Positions 34,325-46,356 of a DNA stretch of 64,000 nt are shown here, one piece after another. The notes beneath the pieces are model-generated. The model was not told the DNA's origin, did no database searches, and worked only from the letters and a program-made list of their open reading frames with translations. Each line of letters starts with the position of its first letter. Positions within the stretch are counted from its first letter, which is position 1. Position numbers and translations under genes: made by a program. The DNA comes from Cyprinodon diabolis (taxonomy: Eukaryota > Chordata > Actinopteri > Cyprinodontiformes > Cyprinodontidae), in the NCBI GenBank assembly GCA_030533445.1, contig CM060062.1:16572164-16636163 (forward strand), written 5' to 3'.

Positions 34325-35178
34325 TATGACAGTATAGAGCCGTATATATCAAGATAAGGTATCTAAACTATACCGTTTAGTCAAATACCTTGTGATGGGA
34401 ACGACAATTTGTCAACAAGCTGAAAATTTGTCTTTGGTAAATATTACAGCAGAGAGAAAACAATGCAGAAAAACCTTGGATTTAATTTGTGCTGTTTACT
34501 GAGAGTCCAGTTGAGGCATTTCATAAATCAGTGAACAGTTTTGACATGACCTGCGTGGGTGTCAGGGAGCATGTGGGTGGACTCGGTGCAGCACATCTCT
34601 TAAAGATGAAAAAGTCGATAGCCAGTTCACTCATTGTACACTATGGCTTGTTTTTGAATCCTTTTCTGTGTACTTGAGGGACGGAGGTAAACTGAACAGA
34701 CAGCACACGGAAACATTTATTTTAAAGAAGCAACAGGGAGGTTAATGTGTTTGTTTTTTATCAGTCTGGACCAGGCAGGGCTTCATACAGTACAAATCCT
34801 CAGGGCCATAGACCCTTCCAACGTAAAGCAGATTAAAACACGTAGGAGAAACAAACTAAACCCTCCAATCATCACTGTTCCATTGAGTTAACACACTAAT
34901 ACACCCATTTAAGGCTACATTCAAATGAAAGACCTAAACCTGTGTGCACAATGTCAATCATAAACCTAAACAATGATTACACCACATGCTGTGTGCAAAG
35001 CTGGATCTGCAATCCCCCACCGCCTGATGACATTTGTTTGCTCTAAGGCAGACTCAGCAAGTACACTTTCAGCAAGTTCTCAGTTTGATTGGCTTTATGT
35101 TGAGCAATGAAGTGCTGTGACCTTAGTGCAACATAGTAGTGAATAAGCTGCCTGTTGTTCACAAAAGTGCCATACAGT

Positions 35179-36197
35179 TTACAGTGCCATGTAAAAGAAT
35201 TGATTCCCAAAAACTGCTTTGCATTTTGTTACATTACAAATACAAAATTCAATTTGTGTAATTTGAATTTTGGCAGGATATACTAACACAAAGGAGACCA
35301 TCATTGTGAACTAGAAGGTAAAGGATATATAGTTTCTGAAAACCGTTTTCCCATTTTCCCACTAATTTCTTAAGGTATGTTTGAACTGATTCCATTTAGA
35401 AAAAAGCTAAAATTCAGGCTAAAACTATCCATCCATATTAACTTTAAACTCTTTGATTGAGTAGTGACTGGGCTATCCTCACGTGTGAATAAGCTTTATC
35501 TAAAACAGGGTTTTTTTAAACCCTGAGCTCCCTTTCTTTCATGTTTTAGACGTGTCTACTCAAGCACACCTGATTCAGCCATCAATGCTGCAAAAGCCTT
35601 TTGTTCCCCTTTTCATTCAGGTCCAGTGTGTTGAGGCAGGGAGACCCTTAGAACATGTAGGACAGTGGGTCCTAGGGATCAGTGTTTCTTAACCCATCAG
35701 CTGTAGTTCTGTTTGTATGTTTAAGGTTGTTGTCCTCCTGGAAGGTAAATCACTGCACCACTCAGAAGCGCTTTCCAGTTTTTAATTAACTGTGACCGCC
35801 TTCTGTTAGATAATTTCCCTGTCAGATATCCTCTGCATATTTTTTCATTTGAAGCGGTCCATTTAAGGCTGGTTTCCACTGACCAGAGCAGTTTCCCAGG
35901 GGATACAGGCCTGAGGCTGACTGAGGGAACCTCTTTTGTTTTTTTTTCTTAATGTTTTTCTTCTTGTCATATCTTATCTTAAATACAAGTCACATGTTTT
36001 ACTATTACTGTCCTCAGACTTGAACTGTGGATCAGTCCATTTAGCTGGCATGCTATGCCTTGGAGGGTTTGCATTTCTTCAATACTCTTAATTTTCTAAG
36101 GATTGAACAGCGCTCCATGAACTTTGAAAAGCCCATCATATTATCTGGCTTTAAGCTCTTCCAAGTTCTTCTTGACCTGTATGCTGTGTTCCTAATA
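35179..36197 (-). pseudogene. Decayed Tc1-like transposon
   Basis: The left end begins TACAGTGCCATGTAAAAGAA and continues with a 'TTTGCATTTTGTTACATTAC' stretch, the widely shared teleost Tc1 terminus. Further in, TTAAGGTTGTTGTCCTCCTG and CTCTTCCAAGTTCTTCTTGACCTGTATG correspond, antisense, to transposase segments. The frame is broken by stops and deletions and the right terminus was not found. Confidence 0.65.
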
Positions 36198-36327
36198 ATT
36201 GATTGATCGATCGATTGATTGATTGTTTGACTTTATTGATGTCACAGTGAGGAAATTTACCCGTTACATCAGCTCAAATAGTCAAAAAGAAGAAGAAGAT
36301 GCCAAAGGAAGAAAAGGTGTGTATACA

Positions 36328-36328
<1 letters not shown>

Positions 36329-36422
<94 letters not shown>
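36329..36422. repeat. (TA)n microsatellite, about 94 bp
   Basis: Pure TA array abutting the left inverted repeat that flanks the retroelement. Confidence 0.96.
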
Positions 36423-36424
<2 letters not shown>

Positions 36425-36481
36425 CGTTTCTTCATATTTGATACCCAGTGCAATAGCTGTATAGATAAATACCCATATATA
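36422..36481. repeat. Left arm of 60-bp inverted repeat flanking the retroelement
   Basis: Exact inverted copy of 37382-37441. It starts ACCCGTTTCTTCATATTTG and ends AATACCCATATATA. Confidence 0.93.
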
Positions 36482-36487
36482 TAACAA

Positions 36488-37338
36488 CTAACTGTTTTCT
36501 CACCCCTCGTGGGGTGGTATGAGTTTGAGGGTTCTGCGCAGTATCTTAGCTGTTCCTAGGACTGCGCTCTTCTGGACAGAGACCTCTGATGTTTTACCTG
36601 GAATCTGCTGTAGCCACTCTCCCAGTTTGGGGGTCACAGCCCCCAGTGCTCCAATTACCACTGGCATCACTGCTGCTCTTACTTTCCACATTTTTTCTAG
36701 CTCCTCTTTCAGCCCTTGGTATTTCTCAAGCTTCTCGTGTTCTTTCTTCTTGATGTTGCTGTCGCTTGGGATTGCCACATCTATCACTACTGCCTTCTTC
36801 TGCTGTTTGTTGATCAACACGATGTCTGGTTGGTTAGCCATCACCTGTTTGTCAGTCTGGATCTTGAAGTCCCATAGGATCTTAGCTCGGTCATTCTCAA
36901 CTACCTTAGGAGGTGTCTTCCATTTTGACCTTGGGACTTCCAGCCCATACTCATGGCAGATGTTCCTGTACACTATGACAGCTACCTGGTTGTGGCGTTC
37001 CATGTATGCACTTCCTGTCTGCATTTTACACCCTGCTGTTATGTGCTGTATTGTTTCAGAGGCATCTTTGCACAGTCTGCATCGGGGGTCCTGCCTGGTG
37101 TGGTAGACCCTGGCCTCTATTGATCTTGTACTGAGTGCCTGTTCTTGTGCTGCCATGATTAGTGCCTCTGTGCTGTCCTTCAGTCCAGCCTTTTCCAGCC
37201 ACTGGTAGGATTTTTTGATATCAGCCACTTCTTCTATTTGTCTGTGGTATATGCCGTGCAGTGGCTTGTCCCTCCATGATGGTTCTCCTTCCTCTTTCTT
37301 GTCCTCGCTTTCGGTTTTGCTCCTGCCTGAGGTATTCA

Positions 37339-37340
<2 letters not shown>
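36488..37340 (-). mobile_element. 3' part of an RLE-type (R2/R4/Dong/Rex6-like) non-LTR retrotransposon
   Basis: A 279-aa minus-strand frame (36500-37339) is open from the TA array to its stop. It lacks the reverse transcriptase and keeps only the C-terminal module: a CX2CX8HX4C knuckle (CRLCKDASETIQHITAGC) followed by a restriction-like endonuclease with PDIVLINKQQKK and VVIDVAIPSD. A conserved tail, AAVMPVVIGALGAVTP and GTAKILRRTLKL, completes it. This order is that of R2/R4-clade elements, which insert at specific sites, Dong-type ones into short simple repeats. The 5' truncation ends exactly at TA repeats (37341-37377), the usual outcome of incomplete target-primed reverse transcription. 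Confidence 0.82.

Positions 37341-37377
<37 letters not shown>
37341..37377. repeat. (TA)n array at the 5' junction of the retroelement
   Basis: Short TA array between the truncated retroelement and the right inverted repeat. Confidence 0.95.
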
Positions 37378-37379
<2 letters not shown>

Positions 37380-37381
37380 CT

Positions 37382-37441
37382 TATATATGGGTATTTATCT
37401 ATACAGCTATTGCACTGGGTATCAAATATGAAGAAACGGGT
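37382..37441. repeat. Right arm of 60-bp inverted repeat flanking the retroelement
   Basis: Inverted copy of 36422-36481 without a mismatch that I can see. Confidence 0.93.
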
Positions 37442-37731
37442 TAATGCACAGGGTGTTAAATAATAATTGCACATTATACAGTACATTGCACAAGGTATTG
37501 CCATTGTAGCAGTTATTTGCATTGTATAGTCTAGTGTACTAAAAATGTCACAAATATTTAGATTATAGAGTTTTAATATAACACTGTTAGGTTTTTGGTT
37601 GTAATGTGACCCATAAAATAGTAAAAGAAAAGCAAGATTCTTTTTTAATTTTTCGTCCTTTAAAGGTTTGTACAGTTGTTTCTTGAATTTAATGGTTCAG
37701 AGATGATTTCAAATGTTTCCTCTTTTGACAG

Positions 37732-37913
37732 GCAGCTCTGAGGCTCCTCCATGTATGCATGTGGTGACCCCTGAATTCTCAAAGCTGTGGGAGTTGTTGT
37801 TGGGGTGGGCCAGTATCCCAGAGCAGAGGTCAAATAATTTCCTGCTCGCTCTCAAAGATCTCGGTCTCTCACAGCTGTCAGTGCTGTATGAAGCCCACCT
37901 TCCACATCTGTAG
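37732..37913 (+). CDS. Putative terminal exon of an unassigned gene
   Basis: A strong acceptor (TTTCCTCTTTTGACAG) opens a frame that runs to TAG at 37911-37913: GSSEAPPCMHVVTPEFSK, then LWELLLGWASIPEQ, NNFLLALKDLGLSQLSVLYE and AHLPHL. Codon use and GC content are gene-like against AT-rich flanks. The two amphipathic helices (LWELLLGW and FLLALKDLGL...LYE) recall the last helices of a death domain, but I cannot assign a family. No upstream exon was found; the retroelement cluster lies just left. It could be a gene remnant. Confidence 0.35.
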
Positions 37914-40900
37914 CGCCCCACACCTCCTTTCTCTTCATTGAAAGGCCAGTTTGACTGGAGGTATTGATAAAAGTTTTCAAAGATGACATAAATCATAAAC
38001 TAGGATATCCTGACAAGAAGGAGTGGAATAAAGAAGCTTTTCATCCCCCCAGAAAATAGACGTCTGTCCAACAATGTCTTAAGCTGGAACAGGAGATGAA
38101 GGAAGGAGGGTTAACATGTGTTTTCTATGGTAAATATGTCTGTGTGGGTGGATCAGCCGACATGGTGACACAGGGAATTCTCTTATGGGGGAACCAGCTG
38201 TGCACAAACATGTAATAGTGATTAGAAACAGCACCACTGGCTGCAGGCAGACATGCTTGCTGCTGCTTTTCAAAGTCCCGGTCAACCTGTCCTGTTTGAG
38301 TTTCACATTCCTTTGGATCCTAATGCTCTTACTCCAGTAAATCTGTTAGGGGTTGTTGCAGCTAAAGTGTGACACAGCACAGCTTTGTTTATGAGACCCA
38401 GATTTGTAAAATATGTGAAAAAGAGCTTAATCAACAACAGCTGTGGGTTTGATCCATTAAATTCCTATCCGTTGAGTAGTACATAAACTCTTACGGACAT
38501 ATTAAACTGTGACGGACGCAAGAAGAAGAAGAAATTCTTCAGAAACTCTTGGATCTAATTAGCTGCAGTTCTTTGTCACCGCCCACCGCTTCCTTCAGTA
38601 TGACACGCTCTATTCCCATTTCTTTTTTTCTGGTGATACGCCTTGGAGGATATGCTCTGAATGATTTGAAACACACTCCCGCCCTTTTGCTCTGTTCTCT
38701 TTTAGTCTAATTGTTATAAGGTTGGAGTTTGACAAGCTGGAGGAGGCAGGAAGAAAATCCGGCTCCTCAGATGTCTGAGTGGGTTTCAGACCAACGCCTT
38801 TGACCTCTTCCAGTGAGCAGACAGCTCAGTTATTGAAGAACTGCCAGCTGTTGGGAGGAGGATGGGGGAATGAGCTGATGAGTGATTTTGGATTCATTTC
38901 GATTGCTGGACAGTTTGATAAGCTTGAGAACCAAGTATGATTAAATTGCATTGCAAAAGGTGAAATTTAGAAGGAAGACACAGAAAAATGCTAAAATTAT
39001 AATATAAATGTAGGGAGTAGAAATTAGGAAGGAAAAACCACATGAACTGCTCCACTTGGTTCCATCAGAGGTACACTGATGGAGGATGGATCAGTATTTT
39101 TTTTCTGTTTTGGTCTTATATACTATATACCTTTTCCATGTTCTCTTACATCACCACCAGCTGTAGGGAAGGAGGTGCTCTGGTACGTTGAACGTTTGGG
39201 CCAACATGCAAAACTTTAAGGATGGAAAACGAACCCTCCACATTACCCTGAAAAAACTGTTCCCTTTGCGAAAAATCTTCTTGAAAAAGAAGAGGGACGT
39301 TAAATGGAGCGTTGAAAAATGGGAGAAATCTAACTGGAAACTGGGGGTGAACTCATACCATTACCTGATACATCCAGGACTAGAAGAAGTATCGCTTAAA
39401 GCATTTTCTTGTGTTAACGAGGCCTGGTCAAAGTCCACATCATTTATTCTAAATAATAGTCTGTGCCAAGGATGGAATATGTGATGTTCATAGCCTCTCT
39501 ACAGCCAATATAACTGATCAAATTGGGAAAAACATGGAATTCATGCAAATCTGCTAGTGGATGTTTTACGAAATAGTCTGCAATGTTCCTGTATGTAAAT
39601 TAAATAAACTTCACTTGCAAAACTTCATTCTGTAAATATTCTCCTAAACCATACATGCTTCACTGTCTGCATCACATCTGTGTTGCTCTTTAACATCATA
39701 TTATATTAAAACACTTTAAAATATTTCAAGTATACAGAGTAAATATGGGATTTCATTACAGTCCAGTGAGAGTTGTTGAAATTATGTTCTCAATATTTAC
39801 GTTCATTGTAAATATTTTTTATGCAATTCTTTATTAGAATTGCTGACATTTGTTTGATGTTATTTTGAAGGGTACTTTTTGTTATGTTATGTTGCACCCT
39901 TTTCTGGATATTAACAAAGAAAAATTAAGTGAATGTTGTTTTTTTTTCATGGCTGCTAAAGTTTTGTTACCGGAGCTGTGATGGAGAATAAACAAACAGT
40001 AAACTAATGGACAGTGTGAATAATTAAATGAATGATGAGGAAGCACCCATATGTAAATGAAAATAAGTTTTGCTTTTATCATTTTAAAAAGCCTACATGC
40101 TTTATTGTCTGCTTCACAGCTATGTGTTGCTCTGCATTATATAGTAATAAAACACAGAAAAATTAAGGTTTAATTCCAGCAAATAAATGTGTTGTTTCAT
40201 TAGAGTCAAATGGAAATAAGAAAAAAAAAATTTAGATTTAATTTGAACTGCTTGTACCGTTCTAATACAGGCGATATGGGCAGCCGTCCAAGGCAGCTTT
40301 GCCATACAGGATGGCATGGGCATAACATCACCCTGCTGAGGGCACACTTGCACCTTGCACCACAGCTGGAGCAGTGGCGCTAAGCATAAAGGGAAGCTCT
40401 CAGCGGCTCAAAATTGAAAGAAAAGAGGGAGAGAGATGTTAGGTTAATTTACCCGGGGCAATAAAAAGGGCTAGGACTGCCACTGAACACATTACTTGAT
40501 AGAGCTAAGCTCATCAAGTAGAATCTAACCTGTTTTTGTCTGAACGACCAGACTGACACAAACGTCCATATTTGAAAAATGTGCAGCTTTGACATCATGT
40601 CTGTGATTGACTCAATGCAAGATACACAAAGTTGTCTTTAGGGAAGCAGAAATCAGTAAAGTTTTGGTGATGACTTTGTTAGATGTTTATCTACAGTGTG
40701 TCTCTGTGATGATTTACTACGTAATAAGGTCCAGGCCTGCTGAGCAGATTGGGCAGTCTCTCAACTTAAATGCCTGAAGTTTTGAAGTATGACGCAGCCA
40801 ATCTTTTTTTTCCCCTCACTACTTCTCCTCTCTTCATCCTCCTCCCTTTCCGTCTCTCACCTCACTCACTTCAGCTCTGTTGTTTCCTGTTGAGTCACAG

Positions 40901-41433
40901 ACGGAGCCAGACTGTTCCATGTTTTACAGTTTATTGCCCCCCTTCATGCCTTCCTCCTCCACTTCCTCCTTCAAGGGTGCCTCTCCAGTACTGAGGAACT
41001 GTGATGTTAGTCAGAAGGAAGGAAAAATCAGGTCAGAGCAGGGAGAGATGTCTGTGCCTGGCAACGGGTTTGTTTCATGAAGTAAACTGCTCAGAAGATT
41101 ATAGGATAAGCAGCTCCGCAGATAAATCACCACCTCATTCGTCACAGCATGTCATCAGTCTTTTCATCAATGGGAAGAAACGCCACTCTAGGCAAAAAAA
41201 AAAAGATAATGAGGTAGTGAAAGAAAAACAAGTATTCAAAAATGTGCTCGATGAATTTAACATCCCTGGAAAAACTTCACTCTCTGCTTTTGTGTGATTT
41301 GAGGATATTTCTAAGTAATGGAAGTGATGATGTCGTGAGGCTCCAGCCTGTGGTAAACATATTAATGTCATGCCTATGTGTGAAGGAGGGTGGAGGGCAG
41401 GGCGCAGGGAAACGAAAGGGCTCAGTGGATGGG

Positions 41434-41465
41434 TTGAGTCACTCAAAAATGCAGCTGCTGACTCA
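41434..41465. promoter_or_regulatory. Paired AP-1 sites around an E-box
   Basis: TTGAGTCACTCAA (41434-41446, a palindrome with a central AP-1 TGAGTCA), CAGCTG (about 41452) and TGACTCA (41459-41465) lie within 32 bases. A function as an enhancer is inferred only from this clustering. Confidence 0.35.
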
Positions 41466-43189
41466 GTTGGCGAACTTCTCTTATGTCTTTAGTCTATTTA
41501 ACTGATAATATAATGGAGGCATTTCATTACTATCAGTAAAAACCTAAGGGATAAATCTCCATCATGAGTCAGAAATCTATCCTTTCAGTTTTCTCTAAAA
41601 TGTCCCATTCAAATCCCAGTAAATGGAATACAATGACCTGCCTGAAGGTGTGCCACCTCCCATCACTCCCGTAATCCCATTCTGGCAGGAGGTCAAAGTT
41701 TTTTTCTAATTCAACCATTTCGTCATAGTCCTCTACACACCCTTCTTTCCAAAGTTATAACTTGGACAATACAACCTTCAACACTTCATAATCCCTCCGT
41801 GAGTAGGACTGCAGGATATAATATGGAGTTAGTCATCCTGCATGTGTTGCAAAGGTCCAGGAATGGTACACTTTTATTTACACTATGATTTCTGCAGGGT
41901 AATTAAGGACACCTCCCTGCATAATGCAATGTGAGGTCCTGATAAAAAAAGTGGGAAGCTATTCAGTTAGATTGTGATTAAGAATCACAGATATCAGTAG
42001 AATGAATCACTCTAGAAGGTTAAAGTTCATATTTGCCCAGTAGATTGCACTGTAGGTTATTAGATAATGAGAATGATGATGTTTTGCACTATAGCTAACT
42101 GACTAATGTTTGCTCACTTAAAATCACTGGTAAAATAGTTCAACATTTCACAGTTCAACATTTCACAAAGCTAAAATAAAGGATTAAGCAGGGATATCTT
42201 TTACTGCTTTAACCTACTTATCAATGGGTTCCAACACGATTCACCCTGATTGGAAATTTATTTTTATTCAACACCCTAACAAAAATGTTTTTTTCAAGAA
42301 AATTTTGTATTATATTCGGCCAGCACCTGTTTCTGCCTTGAACATGTCTCATGGAGCCCAACCCCATTTTTTCTAAATCTCTGTTTTAAAACCCCTTTAT
42401 TGTTGTTTTATTTATCATGAATACTAGCTTTAACTAAGAAGGAGGAAGCCTGCAGAACTATATTCTGAGATTTTTTCACTCCTAGTTGAGTCACTGCTTC
42501 TCTCTTCAAATAATGTCTGTTTGCCAACGCTGGGAAGGTTCAATAAAGTTCCATGCTTTCTTGATTTGCAAATAATGACTCTCCATGTCTGTCGTTAAAA
42601 TCCTAGAAATGGTTTTGCAACTCTTTCCAGTTTGATAGATGTCAGGAAATCCGATTCTTACCCATAGTTGAATTTCTTTGGATCTGGGCTCCAAATTTAA
42701 TCATTTGGAAGTAGTCAGTTAGTAGTTGGTTTCATCTGAAAAATGTAAGTTTGATTTAAAAAAAAAAAAAAAGAAAAAGCTCAAAGAGATACTTTTGAAA
42801 TATTAGATGTAGATTTCTTTAATTTCCTTTGTTGCCTTGACTTCTTTATTGCATTTTCTAACTGGGTTTTGTTTTCACATTGTGGAATGGAAAAACTAAA
42901 ACAGGGCAAAATGTTGGGAGGAAGTGTGAAGCACAGTTAGAAGGCTGCTGGACACAGGAAATTACTCAATCCTACACATCCAATGGAAAACAAGCGAAAC
43001 TGGGTAAATGTAGAACACATCCTGAGTGTAAAATCAGATTTTTAATCTGATCTTTAATTGTTTTAGCAAATAATCATGAAGTAAAATGAAAGAAATAGGT
43101 GGCTTCATGGTTTTTAACAAATCATAATCAGTCATTTATACATTTGTGTTAGAAGATCTATGTAAAAGTATCCTTTGCTTCAGTCTTTT

Positions 43190-43740
43190 AGGATGTGTCA
43201 CTGACAGGTTTGCATATGAAAAAAGGACTTTTATGTCGCCTCTTTTTTGCAATGAAGTTTAAGACTGAACTTATGCATCTGTGAAAAGCTACAAATTCTG
43301 GGTTGAATTTAGATCTGGACTTTGATTGGGTCATGAGAATACATCAATATTCTGTCATCCAGCCTGACCCAGAGTCTCAGTTCCATTTATGGCCATTTTT
43401 CTGTCGGATGGGGATCAGTCATTCCACCATCAAGCGTTTTCAGCCTTAAATAGATATTGCTCCAGGATTAAACATAGTTTTAGGCATTTTTCCTTTCAAT
43501 GTGTCTGGCCTTGCTGAACAAGTATTTATGCATCACAAATCTGTCCCCATGCAGGATGATGTATTCAGGGTGCTGTGTTGTTTTATTCCTTCCGGATGTA
43601 CGGTATATTTTTTCTACCCTGGCTGTAGGTCTCTGTAGTTCCTCCAGTTTCCATAGAGCTGAATACTTCTCTGTATCCAAGCTGTCAGTTTGGTCAGAGG
43701 CTTGCTTTAATCATTTCCCGATGATTTGAATTATCAACTG
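43190..43740 (-). pseudogene. Decayed Tc1-like element
   Basis: Antisense segments such as GATCTGGACTTTGATTGGGTCATG, shortened here to 'GGACTTTGATTGGGTCATG', and 'CAGGATGATGTATTCAGGGTG' variants correspond to a transposase family very common in teleosts. Frame and ends are lost. Confidence 0.5.
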
Positions 43741-44789
43741 CACTGTAGTCAGTCAAAGAAGTAAAAAAAATTTGGGATATTTAATTTTTTCACTCTACCC
43801 TGCTGTTAATTTCACAGCAGTTTTATTTCTGGCTTTACATCGGATTTCATTTTGTGGCGTCATCTTAAAAAGGGATAGTTACATATGCTTGTTTTGTTTT
43901 TTTTAGAAAGTTTTAGAGGCATGGTTCTGTAGTTAAATACAAGTTTGTGTTGGTTTGACATATAAAGCTGAAGTTTGTGGATGGAGCATGATGAAACGTG
44001 AGAAAGCTTAAAGGATATAAACGCTGCACTCCTTTAACTTCAACATTGAGTGGTTGATTTAAGAGAAAAAGAAAAGCTGGGAATCAGAAACTCGTCTGCG
44101 TGTAATTAATGAAAGGGTCCAGGAATTTTCTGTTCCCTGCACTGAACGATGCAGTGTGTACTTGAATTCCTGAAGCATTATTTCTGTCTCTTTGTACTGA
44201 TTCATATATAACTGTTCTTGTCTGTCATGTTTCACATAATTTTGAGAGGTTTCAGTGATAGATAACATCTTGGTGAACTTGAGCAAACAGCTGCAAATCT
44301 ATCAACCTGTTCACATCACACAATAAAGCTCAATAGTGACACCCAATGGTTTGAATTGAACCCAAATAGGTATTTTAAACAGACATTTATTAGGATTTCT
44401 GCAGAAATGGCTCAATTATCCTCTCCATTTCTAAAAAAAATAAATTGTGCAAATACTGAGTTTGAAAGTTATTGGCATCTCGAAACAAAGCAAGTGAAAC
44501 TGAAGTTGTTGTCTCACCTAATTCTCCTGTATAGCTGCAGGGCTTTCTCTTTCTAACACATTTGGACTTGATATTTAATATAGACTTTAACATTACTGAA
44601 AAGTTAAAGATATTTACCTGAAAAAAGAATTGAATTGAATAAGGTAAATTCCAACATACTCTTTAGAGACTCCTTAGTTTTGGTCCTCAAAAATTGTATT
44701 CCAGGAGTGTCATGGTAGGAGATTATAAGGGAATCAAAAGAATTTGAATTGATCAGTGTATGGAAAATAGACTGTAATTGTAGGGAGAA

Positions 44790-45070
44790 AGTATTTACTG
44801 CCCACGTGCAGCCTGGCTAACACAGTTTGTCCTGAACAACGAGCAGGGCTTCTGGACTAATTATTTTTGGACAGATGGATCAAAAACTGAATTAATGTGA
44901 CACCAGCAGACAGAACGTGTTCGCTATAAAATGAATGGAGCCTTCTATCATTTTCGGCGCAAAGCACATAGGTGAAAGCTTCATGGTTTAGGGATGTTTT
45001 GCTGGAGGAGGATCGGTCCAGAACATCATAGAATCAATTTTCAATCATAAAAAAAACAACTTCAGCTTGA
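44790..45070 (+). pseudogene. Tc1-like transposase relic
   Basis: Translated plus-strand sequence includes GESFMV, a stop, then GCFAGGGSVQNII, which resembles the Tc1 GGGSxMVWGCF region. Other segments show no intact frame. Confidence 0.5.
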
Positions 45071-45723
45071 GCCAAACTGGAATCTACAACCAAAATATTT
45101 CAGTTAGGAAATGCAGTTCAAATTGTAAAAAAATGTATATATATATCTTGAACTGACATTTTTTCAAGAAACCACAGCAAATTGGTCTATGTTGAAATTA
45201 TTCTTTTAGCAGATAAAAAAAGAGAAAAAGACATAAAAAAAATTATTAATAAGGTTGTAGTTTTTTATAAAATGACTGCAGATTTTAAAGCTTTGAGATT
45301 CATACGTTAAGTTAAGATAGGTTTTAGATTACGTCTGTTGTGGATAATCTAATATTTCTATTACATTTCATTCGACTTCATAAAAAAGCAGAAAGGGAAA
45401 ACAAAGTTAATGGAGGATCTATAAATCAGCCAATATTAAAACTTAACTAAACTAAATTCAAGATCTCAAATGAAAATGTGGAGGTAGAGGAGATCTTAGA
45501 GATAAAATAAACCAAAACCTTCGCTTTGTTTATTGAAAAAATATCACATTTTAACCACATAGACTGCATTCAACTTTATCCCACAAAATAAATGAAAGCT
45601 TCATCCCCAAGATCATTACCATCACAATCGCAGAAAATAAACAAAAGTAAGTTGGTCAAAATGGTAATTTTCTTTATAAACAGTCTGTTACTCAGATTTG
45701 GAGACGAAGAAAATTATTCTCAA

Positions 45724-45942
45724 TAGGGCTGCACCTAATGATTACTCTGCTAATCAATTGATTGATTATTTTTCCAATTCATCGACTAATAAATGAACAG
45801 CAAAAGGTTTCTTAATTGTTTTTTTTTTTTTTACTGAACAGAGTGAACCTATAACTTTTTCACTTGAGTTCTGGGTGGATCATATTAACAATTAGTTGAT
45901 GATCATTTCAATAATCGATTAATCTTGATTGTTTCAGCACTA
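45724..45942. mobile_element. hAT-like MITE (TAGGGCTGCA ends)
   Basis: The left end is TAGGGCTGCACC and the reverse-complemented right end is TAGTGCTGAAAC. The interior is rich in ATTGATTGATTA and AATCGATTAATC motifs typical of these dispersed teleost elements. Confidence 0.6.
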
Positions 45943-46102
45943 GTTCTCAACATTCAGTATATCTTCACAGAGCCAGAGAAACATTCAGCTGAAAAATGTA
46001 AAATATTAAAATGGAAATTATGATTTTTTTTGTGTGTGTGTGTGTAAAAAGTAATCAATACAAATGCAAGATAATTTATTCATTAACTTTGTCAAGTTAA
46101 GC

Positions 46103-46121
46103 TTTATTATGTCTCTTTATT
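46103..46121 (-). promoter_or_regulatory. Candidate polyadenylation signals for the oxidoreductase gene
   Basis: Two AATAAA hexamers on the minus strand (46116-46121 and 46103-46108) about 240-250 bases past the stop; a third is at 46075-46080. Confidence 0.45.
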
Positions 46122-46356
46122 AATTAATCAGGTATTCAGTCCCACAGCATCACAAGAAGCTCCTCAAAGTAGGAAATACACAGATACAGACATTTTTAAG
46201 GCAGAGTGCAAAACTAATCAGTAGTTATAACGTCCAGATTGTAGTGACTTTCATGCAGATTTCCTTTAAATCAAACAATTCATTAATCAATTAATCACAT
46301 CCCACAAATGATCTGGGTCCCTGAAATGAAAACATGGCATGTTGTTTAATAGTCCT

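Larger units (their letters stand above)
30346..35178. other. Gene-poor, AT-rich intergenic stretch
   Basis: No coding exon is supported. It contains a TA array with an adjoining T run (32875-32965), a tail-like dispersed repeat (34130-34268) and a small hairpin (34285-34324). Remaining open frames are short and low in complexity. Confidence 0.5.
37914..46356. other. Gene-poor intergenic region
   Basis: Mostly AT-rich unique sequence and decayed transposons: Tc1-like relics near 43190-43740 and 44790-45060 and a MITE at 45724-45942. Less AT-rich blocks at 38050-38330 and 40740-41470 lack exons and may be regulatory; the latter carries two AP-1 motifs. The 98-aa frame at 39188-39484 is lysine-rich and has no recognisable family. 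Confidence 0.5.

Noticed and set aside
36519..37106. 195-codon plus-strand frame
   Set aside because: Antisense to the RLE retrotransposon frame, which carries recognisable motifs on minus.
39188..39484. 98-codon lysine-rich frame
   Set aside because: No family resemblance, low-complexity composition and no splice or promoter context.
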